This document shows, one piece after another, positions 42,660 through 53,070 of a stretch of DNA of 64,000 nucleotides. Every line of letters begins with the position of its first letter. Position 1 is the first letter of the stretch. Position numbers and translations under genes: made by a program. The stretch is from Qipengyuania citrea (lineage in GTDB: Bacteria > Pseudomonadota > Alphaproteobacteria > Sphingomonadales > Sphingomonadaceae). The notes under the pieces were generated by a model. That model did not search any database. It saw only the letters and a program-made list of their open reading frames with translations, and was not told the DNA's origin. Where the stretch lies: assembly GCF_009828015.1 (NCBI RefSeq), contig NZ_WTYG01000004.1:186001-250000 (forward strand). Direction: 5' to 3'.

Positions 42660-43579
42660 CAGAAATAACCCTCCTGCTTTTTCTTCTCCATCGACGCGTC
42701 GCCCGCGTCCTTGTCGATCACGCGGCCCTGCCGTTCGCTGGTGGTGGTGAGCAGCATTTCCTGCACCACTTCCTGCAAGGTGGCTGCCTCGCTCTCGACC
42801 GCGCCGGTCAGCGGGAAGCAGCCCAGCGTGCGGAAGCGGATCGAGCGTTCGGTGACTTCGGGCCGGTAGCCCATCACCTTCTCGAGCCGTTCGAGGTCGT
42901 CGGCCATGAACAGCCCGCCTTCATGCTCGTAGGTCGGGCGTTTGGCGCTGAAATAGAGCGGCACGATCTCGATGTTCTCGGCCATGATGTACTGCCAGAT
43001 GTCGAGCTCGGTCCAGTTGGACAGCGGGAAGACGCGAATGCTCTCGCCTTTCTTCTTGCGCGCATTGTAGATGTTCCACAGCTCGGGGCGCTGGTTTTTC
43101 GGGTCCCAGCCATGCGTCGCGGTGCGGAAGGAGAAGATGCGTTCTTTCGCGCGGCTCTTTTCCTCGTCGCGCCGCGCACCGCCGAAGGCGGCATCGAACC
43201 CGTGCTTGTCGAGCGCCTGCTTGAGCCCCTCGGTCTTCCACATGTCGGTATGCAGCGGGCCGTGATCGAAGGGATTGATCCCGCGTTCCTCGGCCTCGGG
43301 ATTCTGATAGACGATCAGGTCCATCCCGGCGCCCCGCGCCGCCTTCTCGCGCAGCTTGTACATGTCCTGGAACTTCCAGGTCGTGTCGACATGCATCAAG
43401 GGGAAGGGCGGTGGCGAGGGATAGAAGGCCTTCTTGGCGAGGTGCAGCATGACGGCGCTGTCCTTGCCGATCGAATAGAGCATCACCGGCCTGTCTGCCT
43501 CGGCAGCGACCTCGCGCATGATGTGGATGCTCTCGGCCTCGAGCCGCTGGAGGTGGGTCAGGGTCTGGGGTTCGGTCAT
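42659..43579 (-). CDS. cysD: Sulfate adenylyltransferase subunit 2
   Basis: The 306-residue protein has the PP-loop motif [14 protein letters not shown] near residue 35, followed by [36 protein letters not shown] and a C-terminal [16 protein letters not shown]. It is the catalytic ATP sulfurylase subunit working with CysNC. It is first in the operon and divergent from a LuxR-type regulator gene, with 84 bp between the starts that contains a perfect dyad. Confidence 0.96.
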   Translation of the reverse strand: MTEPQTLTHLQRLEAESIHIMREVAAEADRPVMLYSIGKDSAVMLHLAKKAFYPSPPPFPLMHVDTTWKFQDMYKLREKAARGAGMDLIVYQNPEAEERGINPFDHGPLHTDMWKTEGLKQALDKHGFDAAFGGARRDEEKSRAKERIFSFRTATHGWDPKNQRPELWNIYNARKKKGESIRVFPLSNWTELDIWQYIMAENIEIVPLYFSAKRPTYEHEGGLFMADDLERLEKVMGYRPEVTERSIRFRTLGCFPLTGAVESEAATLQEVVQEMLLTTTSERQGRVIDKDAGDASMEKKKQEGYF

Positions 43580-43630
43580 GTGGGGCTCCGTAACACTTGC
43601 CCCAGAGATAGGAGCGGATCGTCAGGATAG

Positions 43631-43648
43631 ACCTCCCAAATGGGAGGT
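43631..43648. promoter_or_regulatory. Perfect 18-bp dyad between cysD and the LuxR-type gene
   Basis: ACCTCCCAAATGGGAGGT is an inverted repeat with 8-bp arms about AA. It could be an operator for the divergent regulator or cysD promoter. As RNA it makes a 7-bp stem that includes the GGGAGG upstream of the regulator's ATG, so it could also mask a ribosome binding site. Confidence 0.6.
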
Positions 43649-43663
43649 GATAGAAAAGCTTGC

Positions 43664-44662
43664 ATGCGGATTCCCAATCTCGGCGAGACCGACCTGCTCG
43701 TGCCGCTCCATTCGGGCGTTTTCGAGCAACCCATGTGGCAGACATTCCTGCGCCAGTTGCGGCGCGTCTGCGGCGCGCGGGGTGCGGCGATCCGGCTGGC
43801 GAGCGCGGGTGAGGGGGGCGATATCGCCTTGGGCGACGGGGCCCCGATTGAGGCTGTTACTGCCGCAATGCGCGAGGCGCGTATCTATTCGGGTGGCGAT
43901 CTGGACGGTCGCGAGGATGGCCTGCGCGCCGTCCGCGTGAGCGGAGCGGACATCGACCTCACCCTGTGCGTGCTCGCGGACAACGCGCCGGGGGCCGAAG
44001 TCGCCAGCCTGCTATCGGCGCTCGTCCCGCATGTGCGCGTGGCGCTCCAGGTCGTCGCTTCGATCGCGCGCGAGCGCAACCGCGCTTCGGTCAGTGCGGA
44101 GGCGTTCCGGCGGATGAATTTCGGCTGGATCGCCCTGGACCAGCGTTGCCGCATCGTCGATATGGATGCGCAGGCAGAGCGCTTGCTCGAACGCTCGGGC
44201 GTGCTGCGCCGGGGGCCGTATGACCGGTTGGTCCCATCTTCTCCCGTGATCGATCGCCAACTCACCGCGCTGGCGAAAGCGATGGCGCGGGACCGCCGCC
44301 ACCGACCGCGTGCCATCAACCTGGCACAGGATCCGTGGATCGATATCCTGGTGGCACCGATGCGGATCGATGCGCTCGCTCGCGAAAGCGAGGCGGTGGC
44401 AGTGGTCTATCTGCGCGGCGACCGGTCATCGAGCGCCGACCGGCACGAACAATTGGTCGATCTGTTCGATCTGACCCCCGCCGAAGCGCGGCTCGCCTGG
44501 TCGTTGGCGCAAGGGCTCTCGATCTCCGAGGCGGCGCAGGCGCACGGTCTGACCGTGGAAACCGCGCGCTATTACTCAAAGAAAATCTACGCCAAGACGG
44601 GCGCGCGCGGGCAAGTCGATCTGGTGCGCAACATCCTGACCGGCGTGCTTGCGCTGGCCTAG
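43664..44662 (+). CDS. LuxR-type HTH transcriptional regulator
   Basis: The 332-residue protein (from ATG 43664; an ATG at 43640 would add eight residues) has a PAS-like sensing region in the middle (RRMNFGWIALDQRCRIVDMDAQAERLLE) and a C-terminal LuxR HTH with LFDLTPAEARLAWSLAQGLSISEAAQAHGLTVETARYYSKKIYAKTGARGQVDLV. No receiver or autoinducer-binding signature is seen. It is divergent from cysD and convergent with a dehydrogenase gene, sharing a CTAG at the two stops. Its target could be sulfate assimilation or the neighbouring catabolic genes. Confidence 0.83.
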   Translation: MRIPNLGETDLLVPLHSGVFEQPMWQTFLRQLRRVCGARGAAIRLASAGEGGDIALGDGAPIEAVTAAMREARIYSGGDLDGREDGLRAVRVSGADIDLTLCVLADNAPGAEVASLLSALVPHVRVALQVVASIARERNRASVSAEAFRRMNFGWIALDQRCRIVDMDAQAERLLERSGVLRRGPYDRLVPSSPVIDRQLTALAKAMARDRRHRPRAINLAQDPWIDILVAPMRIDALARESEAVAVVYLRGDRSSSADRHEQLVDLFDLTPAEARLAWSLAQGLSISEAAQAHGLTVETARYYSKKIYAKTGARGQVDLVRNILTGVLALA

Positions 44663-45390
44663 TCGGTTCGCGCGGTCAGCCCGGGCCAGAACGAGTCGGC
44701 TCCCGCATCGACCACCATTGTGCCCAGACGCTTGCTCCAGTAGGCGTCGTTCCCGTATTCGGACCGCCATTGCCACAGCCGCCGCGTCAGCGGATGAAGG
44801 CCGTATTCGTGCGTGAAGCCGATCGCGCCATGGACCTGATGAGCGACCGTCGTGCCCACCTCCACCGCGCGGTTGGCGCGCAGTTTCGCTGCGGCAATTT
44901 CGAACCCGGCATCCCCGCGCTCAAGCGCCTGTGCCGCACCGACGGCCGCGCAATTCGCGGCAGCCGCCTCGCAGGCGAATCCGGCGAGCGACTGCTGCAC
45001 GGCCTGGAACTTGCCGAGCGGCCGGCCGAACTGTTGCCGCTCGTTGACATAGCCGACCGACAGCGCGAGCGCCGCATCGAGCGCGCCGGCGATCTGCGCC
45101 GTGCGCGCGAACGCCATCAGGGCGAAGTGCGCTTCGGTGCCTTCCCCGGCCGTCTTGGCAACGATCATAGCGGGCAGGTCGATGGCCAAGGCGTGGTAGC
45201 CGGCGAGGCGGAAGACGGTCAGCGCGTCCATCCAGTCACCGCCGAAACCGCCATCGGCTTCGGGCATCAGCAGCGCGGGCAGGCCCAATTGTTCGAGCCT
45301 GGCCCCGTCACGGTCCATCGTGGCATCCGCGCCCAGTTCGGCAAATAGCGGATCGGCCATTTCGGCCAGCATGCGCCTGGTGTCGCTCAT
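44659..45390 (-). CDS. Short acyl-CoA dehydrogenase-like protein
   Basis: The 243-residue protein has the C-terminal helical half of an acyl-CoA dehydrogenase (VNERQQFGRPLGKFQAVQQSLAGF, VHGAIGFTHEYGLHPLTRRLWQW) and a short N-terminal part, but much of the beta domain found in the 380-residue enzymes is missing. Its ATG overlaps the upstream dehydrogenase as ATGA. Such short partners form alpha2-beta2 enzymes in steroid and other ring-degrading bacteria, where each subunit alone lacks the full flavin site. That reading is inference. Confidence 0.8.
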   Translation of the reverse strand: MSDTRRMLAEMADPLFAELGADATMDRDGARLEQLGLPALLMPEADGGFGGDWMDALTVFRLAGYHALAIDLPAMIVAKTAGEGTEAHFALMAFARTAQIAGALDAALALSVGYVNERQQFGRPLGKFQAVQQSLAGFACEAAAANCAAVGAAQALERGDAGFEIAAAKLRANRAVEVGTTVAHQVHGAIGFTHEYGLHPLTRRLWQWRSEYGNDAYWSKRLGTMVVDAGADSFWPGLTARTD

Positions 45391-46523
45391 CGTAGTCCCA
45401 GCCCCCGGGCGATGATGCCCTTGACGATTTCGCGTGTTCCCCCGCGCAGCGAGAAGCTCGGGCTGACCTGCAGCAGGTAGAAGCAGACTGCCTGCACGAC
45501 CTGTGCATCGATGCGTTCCCAATCGACCGCGGCCTGCACCAGCTGCGGGATCGCCTGTTCGTAGGAATTGCCGAGGTCCTTGACCATGGTCGCCTCCAGC
45601 GCCGGGTCTTCGCCGCGCGCCAGCTTGGCAGCGACCGATGCGCTCATCAGCCGCAGGGTCCAGGCTTCCGCGGCCAGCCTGCCGACCAGTTCGGCCAGCG
45701 CGGGATCCTGCGCAGTTTCCGCATGGCGCACGAGTTCGAGGAACAGCACCATCGACGACAGATAGCGTTCGGGTCCCGACCGTTCGAGCGAGAGCTCGGC
45801 AGTCGCTTGCTTCCAGCCGGCACCCTCTTCGCCCAGCAACGCATGCGCTGGCAGGCGGACGGCGTCGAAGAACACCTCGTTGAACTCATGCGCGCCGGTG
45901 AGGTCGGTGATCGGTTTCACCGTCACACCGGGCGTATCCATCGGGATGACGAATTGCGACAGGCCCTGCTGGCGTTCGCTGCCCGCTTCGCTGCGTACCA
46001 GGGCGATCATGAAATGGCTGACATGCGCGCCGCTGGTCCAGACCTTCTGCCCGTCGATCACCCAATCCGAGCCATCGCGCCGTGCCGTGGTGCGGACCGA
46101 GGCGAGGTCCGAACCCGACCCCGGTTCGCTCAAACCGATGCAGGCGAAGGCTTCGCCGCGCGCGATCTCTGGCACCCAGCGGCGCTTCAGTTCCTCGTTT
46201 CCAAGCCGCAACAGCAATGGCCCGCTTTGCCGGTCGGCAATCCAGTGTGCGCCGACCGGCGCGCCCGCAGCAAGCAATTCCTCGATCACGACATAGCGTT
46301 CGAGCTGGCTGCGTTCATGCCCGCCGTATTCCTTGGGCCAGGTCATGCCGAGCAGCCCGGCCTCGCCCAGCTTTTTGCTGAACTGCGGGTTTGCCTTGGT
46401 CCAGCAATTCGCACGGCGGACCGGGTCGCGCTCGCCATGCGCGGCCACCAGCGCGCGCACCTGTTCGCGCAGGTCCGGCGCGGTCCCGGGCCAATCGACG
46501 GCTTCGGTAACGAAGGTCTGCAT
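45387..46523 (-). CDS. Acyl-CoA dehydrogenase
   Basis: The 378-residue protein has YGGHERSQLERYVVIEELLAAG, CIGLSEPGSGSDLASVRTTA, WVIDGQKVWTSGAHVSHFMIALVR and a C-terminal LLQVSPSFSLRGGTREIVKGIIARGLGL, the pattern of FadE17/IpdE-like dehydrogenases acting on bulky acyl-CoAs. AGGAG lies just before ATG 46523. It is translationally coupled to the short dehydrogenase-like gene and divergent from the aldehyde dehydrogenase gene. Confidence 0.9.
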   Translation of the reverse strand: MQTFVTEAVDWPGTAPDLREQVRALVAAHGERDPVRRANCWTKANPQFSKKLGEAGLLGMTWPKEYGGHERSQLERYVVIEELLAAGAPVGAHWIADRQSGPLLLRLGNEELKRRWVPEIARGEAFACIGLSEPGSGSDLASVRTTARRDGSDWVIDGQKVWTSGAHVSHFMIALVRSEAGSERQQGLSQFVIPMDTPGVTVKPITDLTGAHEFNEVFFDAVRLPAHALLGEEGAGWKQATAELSLERSGPERYLSSMVLFLELVRHAETAQDPALAELVGRLAAEAWTLRLMSASVAAKLARGEDPALEATMVKDLGNSYEQAIPQLVQAAVDWERIDAQVVQAVCFYLLQVSPSFSLRGGTREIVKGIIARGLGLR

Positions 46524-46648
46524 TGCTCTCCTCTTCGGCGCCTCTCTCTCCAATTTGGCGCCGCACCGCAAGACCCGTTGCATCGAGCAACGAATTTCGA
46601 CAGTGTGATGCCAAGGGACGAATCCCAGATTTGCGCGAGGAGAGAGAC

Positions 46649-48070
46649 ATGACCGACTACAAGAACCTGATCGACGGCAAGATGGTCGATAACGGCCAAT
46701 GGCTGGAGGTGCTCAACCCCGCCACCGAGCAGGTCGTCGGCCGTGTGCCGTCCTGCGGCAAGGAAGAACTCGACAGCGCCGTTGCAGCTGCACGCCGCGC
46801 CTTCACCCAGTGGAAGAAGACCACCGCCGAAGAACGGCAGCAGGTCGTCCAGGGGATCGCCGCTGCGATCAAGGAGAATGCCGACGAGCTCTACCGCTTG
46901 CTGACCAGCGAGCAGGGCAAGCCGCATGCGCAGGCACAGCAGGAAATCTACGGCGCGGCGGGCCTCGCCGCCGCCCAGTCGACGCTCACGCTTGACGATG
47001 TGATCAACCAGGACGACGATACCCGCCTGTCGCGCACGCGGCGCGTGCCGGTGGGCGTGGTCGGCGGCATCGTGCCGTGGAACTTCCCGATCATGATGGC
47101 GATCCAGAAGATCGTCCCGGCGCTGGTCGCGGGCTGCACCATCGTGCTCAAACCGTCGCCCTTCACGCCGCTCACCACGCTGCGGGTGGCCGAACTGATC
47201 AAGGATGTCGTGCCCGCGGGTACGGTGAACATCATCACCGGCGAAGACACGCTCGGTCCGCTGATCACCGAGCATCCCGATATCGACAAGATTACCTTCA
47301 CCGGTTCGACCGCTACGGGCAAGAAGATCATGGAAGGCGCCTCGGGCGACCTCAAGCGCATCACGCTGGAACTGGGCGGCAACGACGCCTCGATCGTGCT
47401 GCCCGATGCGGATGTCGAAAAGGTCGCCGAACAGCTGTTCTGGTCGAGCTTCTCCAACGCTGGCCAGGTCTGCATCGCGGCCAAGCGGATCTACATCCAC
47501 GAGGATATCTACGACGACCTGTCGAAGGCGATCGCGGACTACGCCAAGACCGTGGTCGTCGGTGACGGTTCGCAGCAGGGCACGGGCGTCGGGCCGATCC
47601 AGAACAAGAAACAGTACGAGCGCGTGCTCGACCTGATCCAGGACGCCAAGGACAATGGCTACAAGTTCCTCACCGGCGGCGACAAGGATCCTTCCGGCAC
47701 CGGCTACTATGTGCCGATCACCATCCTCGACAATCCGCCCGAGGATGCGCGCATCGTGGCCGAGGAACAGTTCGGCCCGGTCATGCCGCTGATGAAGTTC
47801 GCCAGCGTCGACGAAGTGATCGAGCGCGCGAACAATTCGGAATACGGTCTGGCCGGTGCGGTCTGGACCAAGGATACCGACAAGGGCGTCGAAATCGCCG
47901 AACAGCTCGAAACCGGGACCGTCTGGATCAACGAGTTCATGCAGCTGTCGCCCTTCGCGCCCTTCGGCGGGCACAAGCAGTCGGGCTTCGGCGCCGAATA
48001 CGGCATCGATGGGCTGAAGGAGTTTACCTATCCGCAGGTGATCACGGTCAAGCGCGACGCCGCCGTCTGA
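46649..48070 (+). CDS. NAD(P)-dependent aldehyde dehydrogenase, succinate-semialdehyde type
   Basis: The 473-residue protein is an aldehyde dehydrogenase: VGGIVPWNFPIMMAIQKI, KPSPFTPLTTL, TFTGSTATGKKIM, LELGGNDASIVLPDADVE (general base Glu) and FSNAGQVCIAAKRIYI with the catalytic Cys. The pattern is close to GabD-like succinate-semialdehyde dehydrogenases, but aldehyde specificity cannot be read from sequence. GCGAGGAGAGAG before ATG 46649 is a good ribosome binding site. It is convergent with the oxoprolinase-type gene, 9 bp apart. Confidence 0.9.
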   Translation: MTDYKNLIDGKMVDNGQWLEVLNPATEQVVGRVPSCGKEELDSAVAAARRAFTQWKKTTAEERQQVVQGIAAAIKENADELYRLLTSEQGKPHAQAQQEIYGAAGLAAAQSTLTLDDVINQDDDTRLSRTRRVPVGVVGGIVPWNFPIMMAIQKIVPALVAGCTIVLKPSPFTPLTTLRVAELIKDVVPAGTVNIITGEDTLGPLITEHPDIDKITFTGSTATGKKIMEGASGDLKRITLELGGNDASIVLPDADVEKVAEQLFWSSFSNAGQVCIAAKRIYIHEDIYDDLSKAIADYAKTVVVGDGSQQGTGVGPIQNKKQYERVLDLIQDAKDNGYKFLTGGDKDPSGTGYYVPITILDNPPEDARIVAEEQFGPVMPLMKFASVDEVIERANNSEYGLAGAVWTKDTDKGVEIAEQLETGTVWINEFMQLSPFAPFGGHKQSGFGAEYGIDGLKEFTYPQVITVKRDAAV

Positions 48071-48079
48071 TCGATATGC

Positions 48080-51000
48080 TTACTCCGGGCGGGGCGGGCC
48101 GAATCCGCCGCCGCCCGGGGTCAGCACCACGAAGGTATCGCCCGGCTGCATCTCGGCACTGGCGGTAGCGCCCAGATCCTCGCGCGACCCGTCCGCGCGC
48201 TCGACCCAGTTGCGGCCCGGCGCGGCATCACCCCCGCCGGCAATGCCGCGCGGCGCGATCGCCCGCCGGTTGGCGAGCATGTTGGCGTGCATCGGTTCGA
48301 GGAAGGTGATCCGCCGCTCCACCCCGTCGCCGCCGCGAAATTCGCCATCACCCCCCGACCCCGCGCGGATCGCGAAAGCATCGACCCGCACGGGTAGGCG
48401 GGTCTCGAGGATTTCGGGATCGGTCAGGCGCGAATTGGTCATATGCGTCTGCACCGCGCTGGTGCCATCGTGGTCCGGCCCCGCGCCCGAACCGCCGCAG
48501 ATCGTCTCGTAATACTGGTCGGTTCCGTCGCCGAAAGTGAAGTTGTTCATCGTCCCCTGGCTGGGCGCCAGGCGGCCGGTTGCCGCAAACAGCGTATCGG
48601 TCACGACCTGGCTGGTCTCGACATTGCCCGCCACCACCGCGGCGCCGGGGCGGGGGTTGAGCATCGATCCTTCTGGGATCACCAGTTTGACCGGCCGCAG
48701 GCACCCGTCGTTCATCGGGATGGCATCGTCGACCAGCGTGCGAACGACATAGAGAGCGGCTGCCCGGGTGATCGATTTGGGAGCGTTGAAATTATCGGGC
48801 AGCTGGTCGCTGGTGCCGGTGAAGTCGAACACGGCCGAGCGGCTGGCATGATCGATCCGGATCGCGACCTTGACCACCGCACCATTGTCCATCGGGTAGG
48901 CAAACTCGCCATCGCCCAGTCGGGACAGCAGACCGCGCACGCTTTCCTCTGCATTGGCGAGCACGTGATCCATATAGGCGGAGACGACCTCTGCGCTCTC
49001 GTCGCGCGCTGCCGCCTGGAGCAGTTCCATCCCCCGGGTGCACGCTGCCAACTGCGCGCGCAGATCGGAAATGTTGCGATCGGGATTGCGCGCCGGATAG
49101 CGGGCTGATGCCACCAGCTCGCGCACGTCGCTTTCACAGAAGCGGCCTTCATCGACCAGCAACATATTGTCGATCAACACGCCTTCCTGTTCGATCGTCC
49201 GGCTCTCGGGGGGCATCGATCCGGGCGCGATCCCGCCGACGTCCGAATGATGTCCACGCGCGGCCACGAACGCATCGGGTTCGCGGCTGTCCTCGCCATA
49301 GAATACCGGGACGATCACGGTGATATCGGGCAAATGGGTGCCGCCGCGATAGGGATCGTTGAGCATGTAGGCATCGCCGCGCCTGAACCCGCGACCGTCA
49401 CGGGCTTCGCCGCGGGCCTCGATCACGCGCGCAATGCTGTCGCCCATGCTGCCCAGATGCACCGGGATATGCGGGGCATTGGCGATCAGTTCGCCGGCCG
49501 CATCGAACAGCGCGCAGGAAAAATCGAGGCGCTCCTTGATGTTGACCGAGGTGGCGGTGGATTGCAGCACGACGCCCATTTCCTCGGCAATGGCCATGAA
49601 CAGATTGTTGTAGATCTCCAGCCGGACGGGATCGGCGAGGGTCCCCGCCGCACTGCTGCGCGCCAAAGGTTCGTTGCGCTTCAGGATCAGGCTACCCTCG
49701 ACCGCCCGCTCCGCCTGCCAGCCGGGTTCGACCACCGTGGTCGAGGCCGGATCGATGACCAGTACGGGCCCCGCGACCGGTTCGCCGCAAACCATTGCGG
49801 CGCGGTCGATGGTCTCCCAACCGCCCGTGGCAGCCGTGCCCGATGATACCGGTTCGGCAACCGCTTCGCCAAGCCCGCCCGAAGTGCCGCTGGCTTCGAC
49901 GCTGAGCGCTTCGACGATGATCGGGGCGGAGGCGTCCGAATAGCCGAAACGCTGGCGGTGGAGCGTGCGGAAAGCGGCGTCCATATCCGCGCGATCTTCG
50001 CAGTCGAGCGTGAGCACGCTGTCGCTGCCGGCAAACCGCAGCCGGGCGCGGCGTTCGAGAACGATCTGGTCAGGCGCGATGCCCTGTTCGGCAAGGGCGG
50101 CGCGGCTATCCGCCTCGAGCGCGCCGAGTTCGGCGGTGAAGTCTTCGGTCAGCGGACGCACGAGGCTGACCTCGCGGATCGCCTTTACCGGCGCAAGTCC
50201 GATGCCATAGGCGGACAGGATCCCCGCCAGCGGATGGACCAGCACTGTGCCCATGCCCAGTGCATCGGCCACACGGCAGGCATGCTGTCCGCCCGCTCCG
50301 CCAAAACAGGCGAGCGCATAAGTGGTGACGTCATGCCCGCGCGCGACGCTGATCTTGCGGATTGCATTCGCCATGTTGTCGACCGCGATGGCCAGGAAGC
50401 CTTCGGCAATGTCCTCGAGCGAACGGCTTTCGGGCAGGCCAGCGGCGATGTCTTCCAGCCGCGCGCGCGCCGCGGCTGGATCGAGCGGCTGGTCGCCATC
50501 TGGGCCGAAGACGCTCGGGAAAAACGCTGGATCGATCCGGCCGAGAAAGAGGTTGCAGTCGGTCACCGTCAACGGGCCGTCCTTGCGATAGCAAGCCGGG
50601 CCCGGATCTGCGCCTGCGCTTTCCGGGCCGACGCGGAAGCGCCCACCATCATACCGGCAGATCGAGCCGCCGCCTGCGGCCACCGTGTGGATCTGCATCA
50701 TCGGTGCGGCGATCCGCACTCCGGCTACTACGCTGTCGGCAGTAAGCTCGTATTCGCCCGCGTAGTGGGTGACATCGGTGCTGGTCCCGCCCATGTCGAA
50801 CCCGATGAGCTTGCGATGGCCCAGCGGCTCGCTCGCCGCGACCATCCCGACCACACCGCCGGCCGGGCCTGAGAGGATAGCGTCCTTCCCGCGGAAGGCG
50901 CCCACTTCGGCCAGCCCGCCGTTAGACTGCATGAAGCGCAGGCTGTCGGTCTGCGGCAGGCCTGCCTGCAAGGCATCGGTATAGCGCCTCAGAACAGGCG

Positions 51001-51646
51001 AGAGATAGGCATCGACCACCGTGGTGTCGCCGCGCGGAACCAAGCGGATCAGCGGGGCGACCTCGTGGCTGACGCTGACCTGGGAGAAGCCTTCCTCGCG
51101 CGCGATCTCGGCGAGGCGTTCCTCATGTGCTCGGTAGTGCCAGCCGTGCATCAGGACGATGGCCAGCGCATCGAACCCGTCGGCCTTCAGCGCAGCGAAA
51201 TGAGCGCGTGCCGCTGCTTTATCGAGCGGGGTCAAAACCGTGCCGTCGGCACCGACCCGCTCGTCGATCTCTATGACACGTGCGGGCAATTGTTCGGGCA
51301 GCAGGATATGCCGTGCGAATATCTCGGGGCGCGCCTGGTTGCCGATCCGCAGCGCATCGCCGAAGCCTCTCGTAATCGCTAGGGCCAACCGCTCGCCCTT
51401 ACGTTCGAGCAGCGCATTGGTGGCTACGGTCGTACCGATCCGCAGTTCGGCGATCGGGCCCTCCCCGTGACGGTCCATCAGCCGCCGCACGGCTTCGCTC
51501 GCGGCATCGTCGTAATGGCCGGGGCTCTCCGACAGCAGCTTGTCGGTGACCAGCCGTCCTACGGGAGTCACGGCGACGACATCGGTAAAGGTCCCGCCGC
51601 GATCGACTGCGAAGCGCCATGCGCCCGGATTTGCCTTGGCATTCAT
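48080..51646 (-). CDS. Hydantoinase A/B fusion (5-oxoprolinase type)
   Basis: The 1188-residue protein joins an N-terminal HyuA half ([50 protein letters not shown], about residues 1-665) and a C-terminal HyuB half ([47 protein letters not shown], continuing to GGGGFG). The fused form is that of ATP-dependent 5-oxoprolinase and related N-methylhydantoinases. ATG 51646 begins at the conserved [11 protein letters not shown] region; a few upstream in-frame codons are less likely. It is a single gene, with no glutathione cycle genes beside it. Confidence 0.92.
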   Translation of the reverse strand: MNAKANPGAWRFAVDRGGTFTDVVAVTPVGRLVTDKLLSESPGHYDDAASEAVRRLMDRHGEGPIAELRIGTTVATNALLERKGERLALAITRGFGDALRIGNQARPEIFARHILLPEQLPARVIEIDERVGADGTVLTPLDKAAARAHFAALKADGFDALAIVLMHGWHYRAHEERLAEIAREEGFSQVSVSHEVAPLIRLVPRGDTTVVDAYLSPVLRRYTDALQAGLPQTDSLRFMQSNGGLAEVGAFRGKDAILSGPAGGVVGMVAASEPLGHRKLIGFDMGGTSTDVTHYAGEYELTADSVVAGVRIAAPMMQIHTVAAGGGSICRYDGGRFRVGPESAGADPGPACYRKDGPLTVTDCNLFLGRIDPAFFPSVFGPDGDQPLDPAAARARLEDIAAGLPESRSLEDIAEGFLAIAVDNMANAIRKISVARGHDVTTYALACFGGAGGQHACRVADALGMGTVLVHPLAGILSAYGIGLAPVKAIREVSLVRPLTEDFTAELGALEADSRAALAEQGIAPDQIVLERRARLRFAGSDSVLTLDCEDRADMDAAFRTLHRQRFGYSDASAPIIVEALSVEASGTSGGLGEAVAEPVSSGTAATGGWETIDRAAMVCGEPVAGPVLVIDPASTTVVEPGWQAERAVEGSLILKRNEPLARSSAAGTLADPVRLEIYNNLFMAIAEEMGVVLQSTATSVNIKERLDFSCALFDAAGELIANAPHIPVHLGSMGDSIARVIEARGEARDGRGFRRGDAYMLNDPYRGGTHLPDITVIVPVFYGEDSREPDAFVAARGHHSDVGGIAPGSMPPESRTIEQEGVLIDNMLLVDEGRFCESDVRELVASARYPARNPDRNISDLRAQLAACTRGMELLQAAARDESAEVVSAYMDHVLANAEESVRGLLSRLGDGEFAYPMDNGAVVKVAIRIDHASRSAVFDFTGTSDQLPDNFNAPKSITRAAALYVVRTLVDDAIPMNDGCLRPVKLVIPEGSMLNPRPGAAVVAGNVETSQVVTDTLFAATGRLAPSQGTMNNFTFGDGTDQYYETICGGSGAGPDHDGTSAVQTHMTNSRLTDPEILETRLPVRVDAFAIRAGSGGDGEFRGGDGVERRITFLEPMHANMLANRRAIAPRGIAGGGDAAPGRNWVERADGSREDLGATASAEMQPGDTFVVLTPGGGGFGPPRPE

Positions 51647-51819
51647 GGCCCAGGGCTTTGCACGCACCGACGAGGCATTTCAAACGCCGCGACCCGCGAC
51701 GCTGCCGGGACCATCGGATCCCGCATCTGCGTAATCCCCCGAACCGGGAATTAACTATTTAACATTAGCTATATTCGCGAGGCGAGCGGGGGTTCGCCGG
51801 AAAAAGACGGGGAGCTAGA

Positions 51820-53070
51820 ATGTCGCAGCAGGCACTTTTGCCGAGATCGGCCGAACCGAACCGGTTCAATGACGACGATTGGGCACGCGGTCATGTGGCC
51901 GCGGGCTTCGAGCCGGTAGCACATGCTTTTGCAGCGACCATCCGGTCGGGCGCGGCACTGGGCGCTGCCTGCACCATCATCCACCGCGGCGAAACGGTGG
52001 TCGACTTGCAGGGCGGGTGGCAGGATCGATCGCGCCAAATGGCCTGGCAGGGTGACGATATCGCGCTGGTCTATTCGCTCACCAAGGGGGTGACCGGAAT
52101 GGCTGCGGCAGTCGCCGTCTCGCGCGGCCTGTTCGCCTATGAAGAGCCGGTCGCCGATATCTGGCCCGAATTCGCCGCGCAGGGCAAGGGCGCGGTGACA
52201 GTCGGCGAAGCGCTGTCAGAACAGGCGGGGCTCGCGGCTATCGATTTCAAGCTCACGCTCGATACCATGGGTGACGAGGACGCCATCTGCGCTGCCATCG
52301 CGCGGCAGAAGCCCAATTGGACACCCGGAGACTATGCGGGCAACCATGCCTATACGCTGGGCTGGATCGCCAGCGAGCTGATCCGCCGCCGCGATCCGCA
52401 GCGCCGCAGCCTGGGCCGGTTCTTCGCCGAGGAAATCGCCGCCCCGCTGGGGATCGACGTCTTCATCGGGCTGGACGAAAGCTTCGATCGCAGCCGCATC
52501 GCCCGGATCGCTGGCTTCGGCGTGCCCGACCTGTTCCTGCACCACACCACCATGCCCTGGCCGCTGACGATCAGGATGTGCCTTCCCGGCACGCTGGCGT
52601 TCCGAACGCTCAACAACCCCTTGCTGCTGCAGGGGCCGGGGGCGCTCGATTGCGAGGCTTTCTGGCGGGCCGGGCAGGGGGCCGCCGGGGGGATGGCCTC
52701 TGCACGCGGGCTGGCCGCACTCTACCAGGTCTTTGCCGAGGGCGGGGAGCGCCTCGGGATCACCCGCGCGGTGATGAACAAGGTTTCCTCGGGCCATCGC
52801 TATCCGCGCAAGGGCCTCAAGGACCGGATCCTCGCGCTCGACATGTATTATTCGCACGGCTTCGAGAAACCATTCGCGGATTGGGAATACGCCCGCAGCC
52901 GGAACGCCTTCGGCAGCTTCGCAGTGGGCGGTTCGCTGGCCTACGCCGATCCCGAGGACGAAGTCGCCTACGCCTGGATAACCAACCAGCTCGGCACCGG
53001 AAAATGGGACGACCCGCGCGAGAAAATCGTCCGCGACGCCTTTTATGCCTGCCTGGAGAACCGCTCATGA
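51820..53070 (+). CDS. Serine hydrolase of the beta-lactamase (class C/EstB) family
   Basis: The 416-residue protein has the SxxK motif YSLTKGVTG near residue 87 and a second region PGDYAGNHAYTLGWIASELIRRR where EstB esterases carry the catalytic Tyr. Related proteins are esterases or D-aminopeptidases more often than beta-lactamases. There is no signal peptide, so it is cytoplasmic, which also argues against beta-lactam defence. Its TGA stop overlaps the start of the metallophosphoesterase gene as ATGA. Confidence 0.87.
   Translation: MSQQALLPRSAEPNRFNDDDWARGHVAAGFEPVAHAFAATIRSGAALGAACTIIHRGETVVDLQGGWQDRSRQMAWQGDDIALVYSLTKGVTGMAAAVAVSRGLFAYEEPVADIWPEFAAQGKGAVTVGEALSEQAGLAAIDFKLTLDTMGDEDAICAAIARQKPNWTPGDYAGNHAYTLGWIASELIRRRDPQRRSLGRFFAEEIAAPLGIDVFIGLDESFDRSRIARIAGFGVPDLFLHHTTMPWPLTIRMCLPGTLAFRTLNNPLLLQGPGALDCEAFWRAGQGAAGGMASARGLAALYQVFAEGGERLGITRAVMNKVSSGHRYPRKGLKDRILALDMYYSHGFEKPFADWEYARSRNAFGSFAVGGSLAYADPEDEVAYAWITNQLGTGKWDDPREKIVRDAFYACLENRS

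Noticed and set aside
51820..53070. Beta-lactamase-family gene as an antibiotic resistance gene
   Set aside because: No signal peptide, an esterase-like motif pattern and coupling to catabolic-looking genes argue for an esterase or peptidase rather than a periplasmic beta-lactamase.
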